From UBA685 sp049890115 (GTDB taxonomy: Bacteria > Pseudomonadota > Alphaproteobacteria > Puniceispirillales > Puniceispirillaceae), in the NCBI GenBank assembly GCA_049890115.1, contig JBMHCC010000039.1, forward strand, positions 1 through 64,000: DNA of 64,000 nt, written 5' to 3'. Of this stretch, positions 26,183-35,507 are shown in pieces. Both the position numbers and the translations under genes were made by a program. The stretch's first letter is position 1, and each line of letters starts with the position of its first letter. The notes beneath the pieces were generated by a model. That model made no database searches and was not told where the DNA came from. It saw only the letters and a list, made by a program, of their open reading frames with translations.

Positions 26183-27136
26183 ATGTTAACTGAACAGATG
26201 AAATCATTTTTTGATAAAAATGGCTATCTTGTGATTAATGATGTGTTTGATCAGGATAGTATTCTTGCACCTGTGCGCGAAGAATATAGCGCTCTTCTTG
26301 ACAAGCTGATTGATGGCTGGGTCGCACAAGGCCAGATTTCAGCACCGCCAGCTGGTGCAGATTTTTATGAAAAGCTTGCTTATTGCTATCATGCTGGCTG
26401 TGACTGGTTTCAGCCAATGGATATCTCATTACCTGGTGATGAGATAAGCCAAGATACGCCAATGCATTTTGGCCCAGCTGTTTTTGACCTGATTACCCAT
26501 CATAAATTGCTTGATATCATCGAAGGCTTGATAGGGCCTGAAATTACCTCAAATCCGATACAGCATGTGCGCCTGAAACCACCAACAGCACATTTGCGTG
26601 ATGATGAAACGCGCGCACATATCACCTTTACAGACTGGCATCAGGATAAGGGGGTTGCGCATGAAAGCGCTGATGAAACTGATATGATTACTGTCTGGAT
26701 TGCGATGACAGATGCCACAGTTGAAAATGGCTGTCTGCAAGTGATACCGCGCAGTGAAAATGACGGGCTTTTACCACATTGCACCAAAACACAAACAGCC
26801 ATTGCAGATGATTTTATCAATAAGGATAAAGCTATTCCTTTGCCTGTTCGCTCTGGCGGCATTGTGTTATTTCACCCTTTGACGCCTCATAGCTCTTTGA
26901 CCAATGTCACAGATAAATTTCGCTGGTCCTTTGACATCAGATTTAACCGCACAGGCCAGTCAACAGGTCGTGAACATTTCCCTGAATTTATCGCTAGAAG
27001 CAAAACGCATCCCGAACAAGAATTACATGACTGGCGCGTGTGGCGGCAAATGTGGGAAGATGCCAGAGATAAATTATCGCATAAATCCCATATTCCCATC
27101 CATCGCTGGGATTCCACCGCGCCTTATTGTGCCTGA
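26183..27136 (+). CDS. Phytanoyl-CoA dioxygenase (PhyH)-family oxygenase
   Basis: The 317-residue Fe(II)/2-oxoglutarate enzyme has the iron motif DWHQDKG (HxD), VENGCLQVIPRSE, and the distal His in PLTPHSSLTN followed by RWSFDIRFN. It is a close paralog of the gene at 36646-37593; both end in HRW--APYCA. PhyH proteins hydroxylate small acids, phosphonates or quaternary amines; its substrate is unknown. ATG 26183 is preceded by GGAGG nine bases upstream, better than the GTG at 26168. It is followed by the UxaA-type dehydratase gene 44 bases later. Confidence 0.85.
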   Translation: MLTEQMKSFFDKNGYLVINDVFDQDSILAPVREEYSALLDKLIDGWVAQGQISAPPAGADFYEKLAYCYHAGCDWFQPMDISLPGDEISQDTPMHFGPAVFDLITHHKLLDIIEGLIGPEITSNPIQHVRLKPPTAHLRDDETRAHITFTDWHQDKGVAHESADETDMITVWIAMTDATVENGCLQVIPRSENDGLLPHCTKTQTAIADDFINKDKAIPLPVRSGGIVLFHPLTPHSSLTNVTDKFRWSFDIRFNRTGQSTGREHFPEFIARSKTHPEQELHDWRVWRQMWEDARDKLSHKSHIPIHRWDSTAPYCA

Positions 27137-27180
27137 TAGAGGCTGATAAAAGCTGTTAACAAGAAAAGAGTAAAAAGATT

Positions 27181-28692
27181 ATGTCTGATTTCATACGCCT
27201 GAATGAGATTGATAATGTTATCACTGCCACAGCCAACCTTGAGGCAGGTATTGCGATTGAAAACACAAGGACAAAAACGCTAATCCCGCGCAATCACAAG
27301 ATTGCAACTTGCGATATCGCCAAGGGTGAGCCGATTTATAAATATGCGCAAATCATCGGCTATGCTGCCACATCGATTGCTGCTGGCACACATATCCACA
27401 CTGATAATGTTGAGTTTCGTAACACTGACCAAGATTATGAATTTGCCACAAATCTGACCCCTGTGACACCTGTCGCAGAGACCCAGCGTGATAGCTTTAT
27501 GGGTTATCGCAGAGCCAATGGCAAAGTTGGCACACGCAATTATATCGGCATTTTGACATCAGTGAATTGCTCTGCCACAGCAGCGCGTATGATCGCATCT
27601 GCCTTTGGGCCTGAACAGCTCGCTGACTATCCGAATGTTGATGGTGTGGTTGCATTTGTGCATGGGACAGGATGCGGTATGGCTGGCCAAGGCGAGGGAT
27701 TTGAAGCCTTGCAGCGCGTATTATGGGGTTATGCCCGCAACCCTAATCATGTTGGGGTGATTATGGTCGGGCTAGGCTGTGAGATGAATCAAATTGACTG
27801 GCTGCTAGAAGCCTATGGCATCCAGCAAGGTCCACTTTTCAAAACGATGAATATTCAGGATACGCAAGGTCTGGCAAAAACAGTTGAAACAGGTATTGCG
27901 ATGGTCAAGCAAATGCTGCCAGAAGCTAATAAATCTGTACGTGAGCCATGCCCTGTCTCTGAATTGATGGTGGCATTACAATGTGGCGGTTCTGACGCTT
28001 TGTCTGGGGTGACCGCTAATCCGGCACTTGGCTATGCTTGTGATTTATTGGTCGCACAAGGTGGCACAGGGGTATTGGCAGAGACGCCTGAAATCTATGG
28101 TGCAGAGCATTTATTAACACGTCGTGCCATTAATGAGTCAGTGGGACGTGATTTGGTTTCACTGATTAAATGGTGGGAAGATTATACCGCACGCAATAAA
28201 GGCTCGATGGATAATAACCCCAGCCCTGGCAATAAAAAGGGCGGGCTGACAACTATTTTGGAAAAATCACTTGGGGCAGCTGCCAAAGGTGGCACAACAC
28301 CGCTAACAGGTGTCTATAAATATGCTGAACCTGTGACAGCCAAAGGATTCACATTTATGGACAGCCCTGGCTATGATCCTGCCTCTGTGACAGGCCAGAT
28401 TGCCTCAGGTTGTAATCTTGTCACCTTTACCACAGGGCGCGGCTCTGCCTTTGGATCCAAGCCCGCACCTTGTATTAAAATTGCAACTAATAGCGAGATG
28501 TATCACAGGCTAGAGCCTGATATGGATATTAATGCAGGTGCGATGTTAACAGAAGGGCAGTCTTTAGAAGAAAAAGGGCGTGAAATCTATCAAATGCTGA
28601 TTGATGTCGCATCTGGCAAACAATCAAAATCAGAAGCCCAAGGGCTTGGTGATTATGAATTTGTACCATGGCAAATTGGGGCAACAATGTAA
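27181..28692 (+). CDS. uxaA: Altronate/galactarate dehydratase-family (UxaA-type)
   Basis: The 503-residue protein joins an N-terminal SAF domain (about residues 1-90) with a UxaA core: GYRRANGKVGTRNYIG, FVHGTGCGMAGQGEG, MVGLGCEMNQ, LQCGGSDALSGVTANPALG and GRGSAFGSKPAPCIKIATN. Altronate dehydratase (iron-dependent) makes 2-keto-3-deoxygluconate, the substrate of KdgK. Related enzymes take galactarate, so the name uxaA is family level. It sits between two PhyH oxygenase genes on the plus strand. Confidence 0.85.
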   Translation: MSDFIRLNEIDNVITATANLEAGIAIENTRTKTLIPRNHKIATCDIAKGEPIYKYAQIIGYAATSIAAGTHIHTDNVEFRNTDQDYEFATNLTPVTPVAETQRDSFMGYRRANGKVGTRNYIGILTSVNCSATAARMIASAFGPEQLADYPNVDGVVAFVHGTGCGMAGQGEGFEALQRVLWGYARNPNHVGVIMVGLGCEMNQIDWLLEAYGIQQGPLFKTMNIQDTQGLAKTVETGIAMVKQMLPEANKSVREPCPVSELMVALQCGGSDALSGVTANPALGYACDLLVAQGGTGVLAETPEIYGAEHLLTRRAINESVGRDLVSLIKWWEDYTARNKGSMDNNPSPGNKKGGLTTILEKSLGAAAKGGTTPLTGVYKYAEPVTAKGFTFMDSPGYDPASVTGQIASGCNLVTFTTGRGSAFGSKPAPCIKIATNSEMYHRLEPDMDINAGAMLTEGQSLEEKGREIYQMLIDVASGKQSKSEAQGLGDYEFVPWQIGATM

Positions 28693-28721
28693 CAAGCTAA
28701 TAGCTGTGGAAAGAGGGCGTG

Positions 28722-29609
28722 ATGACACATAGTGCCAATGGTGAAATCCTAAATGCTGAGCAAATCGATTTTTATCATGATCAAGGCTATCTTGTTCTGG
28801 AAAATTACCTATCTGATGCCATCATCACAGCCATTAGGGATGAGATAAGACGCCTATCTGTGCCAGCTGCTAGCATGACTTTATCTGATGATCTGATTGA
28901 TTTAGAAGATAGCCATTCAAAAGATGACCCGCGCATCAGACGCATTAAATTACCTCATAAGCAGAGCCAGATTATCAATGATTTGCTTCATTCTGATACG
29001 ATTTTAGCACCAGCACGTGACTTGCTTGGCGCGTCTATCAGGCTTCATACCACCAAGCTGAATATGAAATCACCAGGTTATGGGGCAGCAATTGCCTGGC
29101 ATCAGGATTTTGCATTTTATCCTCATACCAATGATGATGTGCTGGCAATGGCGATCATTATTGATGATATGAAGACAGAAAATGGCCCTTTAATGGTTAT
29201 TCCTGAATCTCATAAAGGGCCGATTTATGACCATCATAAAGATGGTGTTTTTGTTGGCGGTTGCACCCCTGAAGACGCTGGTTTTTCAACACAAAAAGCA
29301 GTTTCATTGACTGCCCCTGCTGGCTCTATATCATTTCATCATGGCCGCATTCTTCATGCCTCTGCAATGAATGTATCAGATAGTCCGCGGCGTTTGATTT
29401 TCTTTGAAATGATGGCAGCAGATGCTTTTCCAATTATGGGCTCAATGACAAAATTTGAATCGATTGATGATTATAACAAGCTGTTATTATGCGGTCAGCC
29501 AACCTTAACACCGCGCCTTGCCGATGTGCCAATGCGCATCCCGCAACCGCAGCCACTGGCCAATAAATCCATTTATGAAGTGCAAAAAAGCCTGACCAAG
29601 GAAAGGTGA
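28722..29609 (+). CDS. PhyH-family oxygenase, divergent from the other two
   Basis: The 295-residue Fe(II)/2-oxoglutarate oxygenase has the iron motif AWHQDFAFY, ENGPLMVIPESHKGP and the distal His in FHHGRILHASAMN. It is only distantly like the PhyH genes at 26183 and 36646, and more like the general PhyH group including ectoine- and phosphonate-type hydroxylases. Start is ATG 28722 (GTG 28719 also in frame) with GAGGG upstream. It is the last gene of the plus-strand trio and converges with the EamA transporter gene. Confidence 0.8.
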   Translation: MTHSANGEILNAEQIDFYHDQGYLVLENYLSDAIITAIRDEIRRLSVPAASMTLSDDLIDLEDSHSKDDPRIRRIKLPHKQSQIINDLLHSDTILAPARDLLGASIRLHTTKLNMKSPGYGAAIAWHQDFAFYPHTNDDVLAMAIIIDDMKTENGPLMVIPESHKGPIYDHHKDGVFVGGCTPEDAGFSTQKAVSLTAPAGSISFHHGRILHASAMNVSDSPRRLIFFEMMAADAFPIMGSMTKFESIDDYNKLLLCGQPTLTPRLADVPMRIPQPQPLANKSIYEVQKSLTKER

Positions 29610-29616
29610 TAATTGG

Positions 29617-30516
29617 CTAGGACAGCTTGCCTGCTTTGACAATCGCTTCACGATACCAAATCACCAAACCGCACATAACGATAATCACTGTACCAAAGAT
29701 GGTGGTCGTATCAGGTATTTCATCAAAGATGAGATAGCCAGCAGCGGTAAGGAAAATAATAAAGCTATAAGAATAAAGTGACAAGGTAGAGGCTGGTGCC
29801 ATTTTATGAGCACGGCTTAACATTTCATGACCACCCCATGAGACAAGCCCCACAAAAATCATAAGTGCCATTGTCATAATGCCAACAGGCTGCCAGAGAT
29901 AAATCGCAAATGGCACGAATAAGATTGTGCCAACACCGCCTGCAAAAAGCTGCATCACATGAGGCGGGCATTGATGGGCTAGCTTTCGTGTCGCGATGGC
30001 ATAAAGCGCCAATGCAAAAGCGGCATATAAAACGGCAAAAGATGAAATATGAAAAGCGCTATCAAAGGGGCGAATAATAATGAGCACCCCCATAAAACCA
30101 ACGATCACAGCAGACCACCGCCAGACCCCCACATGCTCTTTTAATAACGGGGCTGATAGAATGCAGACAAAAAAGGGTGATGCAAAAAGCAACGCTGAAA
30201 ACATGCTAAGCGATAAATGACGCAATGCGGCATAAACCGCAAATGTTGAACTTGCCAATAACAGGCCACGCAGAATTAACAAGCCAATATGGCCTGTTAT
30301 ATCTGATTTTTTAACGCCTCTATAACGTGCTTCCACCAATGTGATGATAAAATGTGAGCCATAACGAGTGGCGGCAAATTGCACCAAAGGCAAGCTAGCC
30401 AATGCCAGCCATTTATTGACCGTATCAGCCATCGCAAACATTAAATAGGCGGTAAGCATCAGCACAACGCCTATTTTAAAATTGCGCGGGCTTACCAAAT
30501 CTGTTTGGCCTGTCAT
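29617..30516 (-). CDS. EamA/DMT-family transporter
   Basis: The 299-residue protein has about ten hydrophobic helices in two repeated halves and the conserved start LMLTAYLMFAMADTVNKWL. The family exports or imports metabolites, and direction and substrate cannot be read. Its ATG overlaps the stop of the preceding dehydrogenase gene (ATGA), which points to cotranslation and perhaps to a shared substrate or product. Confidence 0.85.
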   Translation of the reverse strand: MTGQTDLVSPRNFKIGVVLMLTAYLMFAMADTVNKWLALASLPLVQFAATRYGSHFIITLVEARYRGVKKSDITGHIGLLILRGLLLASSTFAVYAALRHLSLSMFSALLFASPFFVCILSAPLLKEHVGVWRWSAVIVGFMGVLIIIRPFDSAFHISSFAVLYAAFALALYAIATRKLAHQCPPHVMQLFAGGVGTILFVPFAIYLWQPVGIMTMALMIFVGLVSWGGHEMLSRAHKMAPASTLSLYSYSFIIFLTAAGYLIFDEIPDTTTIFGTVIIVMCGLVIWYREAIVKAGKLS

Positions 30517-31397
30517 TTCATCTTTGCCAGAAAATGATCCATCATCTTTGGTATCAACTCATCTCCCAGACCAGCTGCCACTGCCTCATTCATTGCTGCT
30601 GCTGGTGCGCCCACAATCGCTGATTCAACACCAGCATCTTTGAGCATCTGGCCGTAATAGCCAATATCCTTCGCACCATTTTTAATCGCAAAAGCCAATT
30701 TAGAATCATCACCATCAAGCGCATAGGCAGACACAAAATCCATCATTGGCGAATGAAGCGGACCTGATGAAATCACATCATAAACTGCCTTTCGTGATAC
30801 ACCTGCCAAATCAGCTGAGGCATAAATTTCAGCCACCACATTTGCGGTAGTCATACCAAGGAAATTATTCAAAAGCTTCACCGTATGACCAGCACCTGAT
30901 GCACCAAGATAAAAGACATTTTCACCAATGACTTTCAGCACATCTTCTATGGCATCAAAAGCAGCTTTATCACCGCCAACCATCAGATTCAAAAGCCCGT
31001 CTTCTGCATGAGCAGGGGTGCGTCCCAATGGAGAGTCAAGCATCGCCCCACCAGCTGCTGCCACTTCATTGGCTAGCGCTCTTGTACTGGCTGGCAGCGA
31101 GGTACCAAAATCAACAATAACAGCACCTTTGCGCAATCCAGCAATAATCCCATCATCACCTCTCATACGTGCTTCTACATTGGCGCTCGTATCCATACAT
31201 AGCATGATGATATCACTATGTTCAGCGACCTCTTTTGGGCTGTGATATTCAATAGCACCATTTGCAACCGCCTTATCAATCGGCGCACGTGAACGGTTTG
31301 CCATCACATTTAGCTGAAATCCCTGTCTTTGCAGATGACCAACAATGGCACTGCCCATCAGGCCAACGCCAATAAATCCAATTACTGGTTTTGTCAT
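30513..31397 (-). CDS. NAD(P)-dependent beta-hydroxyacid dehydrogenase
   Basis: This third family member in the window (294 residues) has GVGLMGSAIVGHL, LDSPLGRTPAHAEDGLLN and GAGHTVKLLNNFLGM with the catalytic Lys. The substrate loop LGRTPAHA differs from the DAPVSGG of the other two, so its substrate probably differs. The gene lies between the Gfo/Idh oxidoreductase and the EamA transporter in a three-gene operon. Confidence 0.8.
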   Translation of the reverse strand: MTKPVIGFIGVGLMGSAIVGHLQRQGFQLNVMANRSRAPIDKAVANGAIEYHSPKEVAEHSDIIMLCMDTSANVEARMRGDDGIIAGLRKGAVIVDFGTSLPASTRALANEVAAAGGAMLDSPLGRTPAHAEDGLLNLMVGGDKAAFDAIEDVLKVIGENVFYLGASGAGHTVKLLNNFLGMTTANVVAEIYASADLAGVSRKAVYDVISSGPLHSPMMDFVSAYALDGDDSKLAFAIKNGAKDIGYYGQMLKDAGVESAIVGAPAAAMNEAVAAGLGDELIPKMMDHFLAKMK

Positions 31398-31432
31398 ATC
31401 CCAATCCCTTTTGATATCCTTAGAAATACTAG

Positions 31433-32431
31433 TTAAGCATCATTTAGCTGTGCTGCCAATAAGGCTTGTAATTGATAGGTGGCGCGCAAACTTTCAGCAG
31501 CATCACCAACGGTAATCATTGGTTCTGTTTTGCCATTTATCACATCAACAAAATGAGATAATTGCGCATCTAATGGCACTGTCTTATCCACATCAAATGA
31601 CGTCGCTTTGACAGGCTGAGACCAGTCATCTGCCCCGCACCATCTGGTGAGCGAAGGAAACGAAATGCTGCCAGAGGTGCCAGTTAGCCACCACATATCC
31701 TGAAAGGTTGCGCCAATATGCGGGTTTTCATTTGTCCCTGCCTCAAAGCCCCATGGGCTAAGGGCGCTATCTGCAAAGCTGATGGTCGCACAAGCACCAG
31801 AGGCAAAGCGCATAGCAACTGCACCACTTTCAACCCGCAATGCCTGTCTGTGATGAGATGAGGCAAAGCCGGTAATATCTATTATCTCTCCCATTACGAA
31901 ACGCAATAAATCAATATCATGAATAAGGTTAATCATGACAGGGCTGCCATCACTGGCACGCCAATTATCAGCAAAATAAGCATCTGGTTTGCGCATTGCC
32001 CAAATCAGGCTGGATGTGATCACATCACCAATCTCACCATCTTTGACCCATTGGCGTAATTGCTGGACAGAAGGGTGATAGCGCCGGTGATGACCAACAA
32101 GGCAATGCAAATTTGTTGGTGCTAATAATGCCGTCAAGCGATCAGCTTCGTCAGGTGTCGCTGTCACAGGTTTTTCAATTAGCATATGCAAGCCACGTGA
32201 CGCAGCTTGTTTGGCATTTTCGAAATGAAGCCCTGTTGGTGTTGCGATAATAACGCCATCAGCTGGCACATCTACATCATCTAAATCTTTAAAATAGCGA
32301 ATTGTATTATCATCATGACGGCTATCATCAGGTTCTATCACCCCTGCCAAATGACAGAAATCACTTTGCTGAATAGCACTAATATGTCTGCGGCCAATTA
32401 GACCAGACCCCATAACCAATAATTGCGCCAT
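31433..32431 (-). CDS. Gfo/Idh/MocA-family oxidoreductase
   Basis: The 332-residue protein starts with LVMGSGLIGRRHISAI (Rossmann fold) and has LIEKPVTATPDEA, with the conserved EKP, then GHHRRYHPSVQQLR. The family oxidises or reduces sugars, inositols or their acids using NAD(P). It heads a minus-strand operon with the beta-hydroxyacid dehydrogenase and the EamA transporter. A divergent 2-hydroxyacid dehydrogenase gene lies across a 207-base promoter region. Substrate unknown. Confidence 0.85.
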   Translation of the reverse strand: MAQLLVMGSGLIGRRHISAIQQSDFCHLAGVIEPDDSRHDDNTIRYFKDLDDVDVPADGVIIATPTGLHFENAKQAASRGLHMLIEKPVTATPDEADRLTALLAPTNLHCLVGHHRRYHPSVQQLRQWVKDGEIGDVITSSLIWAMRKPDAYFADNWRASDGSPVMINLIHDIDLLRFVMGEIIDITGFASSHHRQALRVESGAVAMRFASGACATISFADSALSPWGFEAGTNENPHIGATFQDMWWLTGTSGSISFPSLTRWCGADDWSQPVKATSFDVDKTVPLDAQLSHFVDVINGKTEPMITVGDAAESLRATYQLQALLAAQLNDA

Positions 32432-32638
32432 GACGTGCTATGAACCTTTACTATAATATCCTCAAAACCAACTCTTAGTCTTTGTATCAAATTATCATAA
32501 AACCACATATCACTATTATGGTAATGGCAAAGCAAATATAAAAAATAGCCTGTCAATCCACATGAAAGACTAGGGATAGATGGCAAAATATGCCAAGATA
32601 GGCTTTTCGTTTTTCAAGCAAGCCATAAGGACGCTATT

Positions 32639-33607
32639 ATGTCAGAACAGATATTTGTGATTGGTGCTATTACAGAGCAGATGCAAGCTGCCTTAGAAAC
32701 CCAATTTGCCCTTCATTTTGAAACTGAAATAGCTGATAGCAATGCATGGCTTAGCGCACATGGTGATAGCATTTCTTATATCATCACCAATGGCCATGAT
32801 GGCGTCAAAGATGACTATCTCAGCCAGATGCCAAATGTGAAAATCATCAGTAATTATGGCGTCGGCTATGATGCGATTAATGTAACAGAAGCAGCAAAGC
32901 GTGGCATTATTGTAACCCATACGCCTGGTGTCTTGAATGAAGAAGTTGCCACCACCGCCTTATTATTAATGCTGGCTTGTTATCGTGAATTGGCCTTCCA
33001 GGAAGCGCATGTTCGCTCTGGCAGATGGCAGACAGATGGCAATGCCCCTCTTACAAGATCAGCTGATAATCGTACCATTGGCATTGTTGGCCTTGGCAGG
33101 ATTGGTGAGGCTGTTGCGCGTAAATGTGCGCCTTTTAATGCTGAAATTCTGTATCATAACCGCTCTGAAAAAGATGTGCCTTATCGCTATATGGCTGATT
33201 TGGTTGCCATGGCAGAGGCATGTGATGTCATCATCTGCACAACACCAGGCGGTGCTGGCACGGCAAAAATCATCAACCAGCAAGTCTTAGAAGCCTTAGG
33301 GCCTGATGGCATCTTAATTAATGTGGCGCGTGGCTCGGTTGTTGATGAAGAAGCGCTGATTACAGCGCTATCATCTGGCAAGCTTGGCTGGGCAGGATTA
33401 GATGTCTTTGAAAAAGAGCCAGCAGTTCCGCAAACACTGCGTGACTTACCAAATACGGTTTTGATGCCTCATGTTGGCTCTGCTACGCATGAAACAAGAG
33501 CCGCTATGGGTGCATTAACGGTTGATAATGTCTTATCCTATCACCAAGATGGCACCGTAATCTCGCCAGTGCCTGAATGTGCTGCTATTGCACGCCTGAA
33601 ATCATAG
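32639..33607 (+). CDS. D-isomer specific 2-hydroxyacid dehydrogenase (glyoxylate/hydroxypyruvate reductase-like)
   Basis: The 322-residue protein has a NAD(P) motif GIVGLGRIGEAVARK and the catalytic Arg, Glu and His in NVARGSVVDEEAL, DVFEKEPAVP and MPHVGSATHETR. These are typical of glyoxylate/hydroxypyruvate reductases of the GhrB/GyaR kind. It could reduce keto acids formed by the island enzymes, or glyoxylate from isocitrate lyase. It stands alone on the plus strand. Confidence 0.85.
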   Translation: MSEQIFVIGAITEQMQAALETQFALHFETEIADSNAWLSAHGDSISYIITNGHDGVKDDYLSQMPNVKIISNYGVGYDAINVTEAAKRGIIVTHTPGVLNEEVATTALLLMLACYRELAFQEAHVRSGRWQTDGNAPLTRSADNRTIGIVGLGRIGEAVARKCAPFNAEILYHNRSEKDVPYRYMADLVAMAEACDVIICTTPGGAGTAKIINQQVLEALGPDGILINVARGSVVDEEALITALSSGKLGWAGLDVFEKEPAVPQTLRDLPNTVLMPHVGSATHETRAAMGALTVDNVLSYHQDGTVISPVPECAAIARLKS

Positions 33608-33618
33608 CAATGCAAGAA

Positions 33619-33634
33619 GGGGCATTAACGCCCC
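33619..33634. terminator. GC-rich hairpin between convergent genes
   Basis: GGGGC (33619-33623) and GCCCC (33630-33634) flank a 6-base loop and cover the stop codon of kduD. There is no T run, so it may only stabilise the mRNA 3' ends. Confidence 0.3.
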
Positions 33635-34395
33635 ATCCAGCCTCCATCGACGGTTAAGATTTCACCATTGACATAATCAGATGCTGAAGATGCCAAAAAT
33701 ACAGCAGGGCCTGCAAAGTCCTCTGGTGTGCCCCAGCGTCCTTGCGGGATACGCTCTAGGATTGCGTTATAGCGTGCCGTATCATTGCGCAAAGCTTCGG
33801 TATTATCTGTTGCAATATAGCCAGGGGCAATGGCATTCACATTAACGCCTTTTCCTGCCCATTCATTTGCCAGCGCCTTTGTCAGCTGGCCAATACCGCC
33901 CTTTGATGCTGAATAGCCAGGCACCGTAATACCGCCCTGAAACGTCAATAGCGAGGCTGTGAAAATAATCTTGCCAGAGCCGCGCGCAATCATACCACAA
34001 CCAATTTCACGGCTTAGGATGAATTGTGATGACAGATTAACCTCAATCACCTCATCCCACCACTCTGTTGGATGCTCTGCTGCTGGATGACGTTTAATGG
34101 TACCAGCATTATTGACCAGAATATCTGGCACAATGCCATCTCTATCCAATGATGTGGCAAAATCAGTTAGGGCTGCTCTGTCAGAGAAATCGACCTGATG
34201 CGCGGTAAAGCTGCGTCCCATTGCCTGAACCGCCTGTTCCACATCACTGCCAGATGCTGGCAGTGTAGCACTAACGCCAATGATATCAGCACCAGCGCTT
34301 GCCAAGGCTTCGGCAATGCCGAGCCCAATGCCGCGTTTGCAGCCTGTTACCAAAGCTGTTTTCCCGCTAAGATCAAATGCCTGTAAAATTGTCAT
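33625..34395 (-). CDS. kduD: 2-deoxy-D-gluconate 3-dehydrogenase (KduD-like SDR)
   Basis: The 256-residue short-chain dehydrogenase has TGCKRGIGLGIAEALA, LVNNAGTIKRHPA, YSASKGGIGQLTKALANEW and the KduD hallmark APGYIATDNTEALRND, with PQGRWGTPEDFAG near the end. KduD interconverts 3-deoxy-D-glycero-2,5-hexodiulosonate and 2-keto-3-deoxygluconate during breakdown of pectin- or alginate-type uronates. It is the last gene of the operon led by the TRAP transporter and would feed KdgK. Confidence 0.85.
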   Translation of the reverse strand: MTILQAFDLSGKTALVTGCKRGIGLGIAEALASAGADIIGVSATLPASGSDVEQAVQAMGRSFTAHQVDFSDRAALTDFATSLDRDGIVPDILVNNAGTIKRHPAAEHPTEWWDEVIEVNLSSQFILSREIGCGMIARGSGKIIFTASLLTFQGGITVPGYSASKGGIGQLTKALANEWAGKGVNVNAIAPGYIATDNTEALRNDTARYNAILERIPQGRWGTPEDFAGPAVFLASSASDYVNGEILTVDGGWMGR

Positions 34396-34399
34396 GGGT

Positions 34400-35434
34400 T
34401 TATGCTCCTACTTTAATCAGGCTTTTTAAAGCTGATGGGCTGCTTGCCAAATTCTCAAAAGCAGATTGCACATCATCAAGGCCATTCACGTCCGTTATGA
34501 CGGTATCAGCATCAACGCCGCCAGACACCAAAATAGATATCGCCTTTTCATAATCTTCTTTTTCATAGACACGAACGCCAACCAGCTCTAATTCACGCCA
34601 GAAAAAGCGGAACATATCAACTTGTGGCTTTTGCGCATGAATAGCAACCATGACAATACGCCCTCTGGTTGCCGCACATTCTGTCATCGCATCAACGCCT
34701 GGCTGTGTGCCTGATACCTCAAAGACAACATCAGCGCCTTTTTGATTGGTTTTCGCATTTATCGCTTCTGCCAGATTTGTTTCAGCAGGGTTAATGGTTT
34801 CAAAACCTAGCTTTTGCGCAATTTCAAGGCGAAACGGATTTACCTCAGAGATTGTGACCTTACCGCCAGCATCACGTGCCACCATCGCCACTAACACACC
34901 AATAGGGCCGCCGCCAATAACCAGAACATCTTCACCAGCACGCAAACGTGACAGGCGCACATCATGACAAGCCACAGCCACAGGTTCAATTAATGCGGCA
35001 TGATCCATGCGAATATCATCAGGCAGAATATGCAAGGTATGAGCTGGCACATTCCAGATATCTTGAAGCGCGCCATCTGTATCAAGGCCAAGGAATTTCA
35101 AATTATGACAGATATGTTCATGACCAGCATCACAAGCAGGGCAATCACCACAATGATCAAGCGGGCGCACCACAACAGGCTGACCAACTGAAACAGATGT
35201 TACACCAGCTCCAACAGCTTCTACCACGCCTGACATTTCATGACCGATAACACGTTCAAACCCAACACGCCCATCCATGTGACCAGCAAATACATGCATA
35301 TCTGTGCCACAAATCCCAACATAGGCGATTTTCACCGCAACCTCGCCAGCAGCAGGTGGCACAAATGCACGTTGTTCAACCGAAAAGGTCTTATCGCCGC
35401 GATAAAAGGCGGCATTGATCATTTGTGTTGTCAT
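34400..35434 (-). CDS. Zinc-dependent medium-chain alcohol/polyol dehydrogenase
   Basis: The 344-residue protein has the catalytic zinc site GICGTDMH and IGHEMSG and the structural zinc cysteines in CGDCPACDAGHEHIC. The NAD site is VIGGGPIGVLVAM. It resembles L-threonine, sorbitol and L-idonate 5-dehydrogenases; several such enzymes act on uronate or aldonate derivatives. It lies four bases before kduD and 73 bases after the enolase-superfamily gene, in the TRAP operon, and would oxidise a hydroxyl of the imported sugar acid or its product. Confidence 0.85.
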   Translation of the reverse strand: MTTQMINAAFYRGDKTFSVEQRAFVPPAAGEVAVKIAYVGICGTDMHVFAGHMDGRVGFERVIGHEMSGVVEAVGAGVTSVSVGQPVVVRPLDHCGDCPACDAGHEHICHNLKFLGLDTDGALQDIWNVPAHTLHILPDDIRMDHAALIEPVAVACHDVRLSRLRAGEDVLVIGGGPIGVLVAMVARDAGGKVTISEVNPFRLEIAQKLGFETINPAETNLAEAINAKTNQKGADVVFEVSGTQPGVDAMTECAATRGRIVMVAIHAQKPQVDMFRFFWRELELVGVRVYEKEDYEKAISILVSGGVDADTVITDVNGLDDVQSAFENLASSPSALKSLIKVGA

Positions 35435-35507
35435 CTTTAGGGTCTCCTGTCATCTGGCATTAGCTATTTTGCAAAAACGCCATCTCATTTTATCAGTTGT
35501 TCTTATG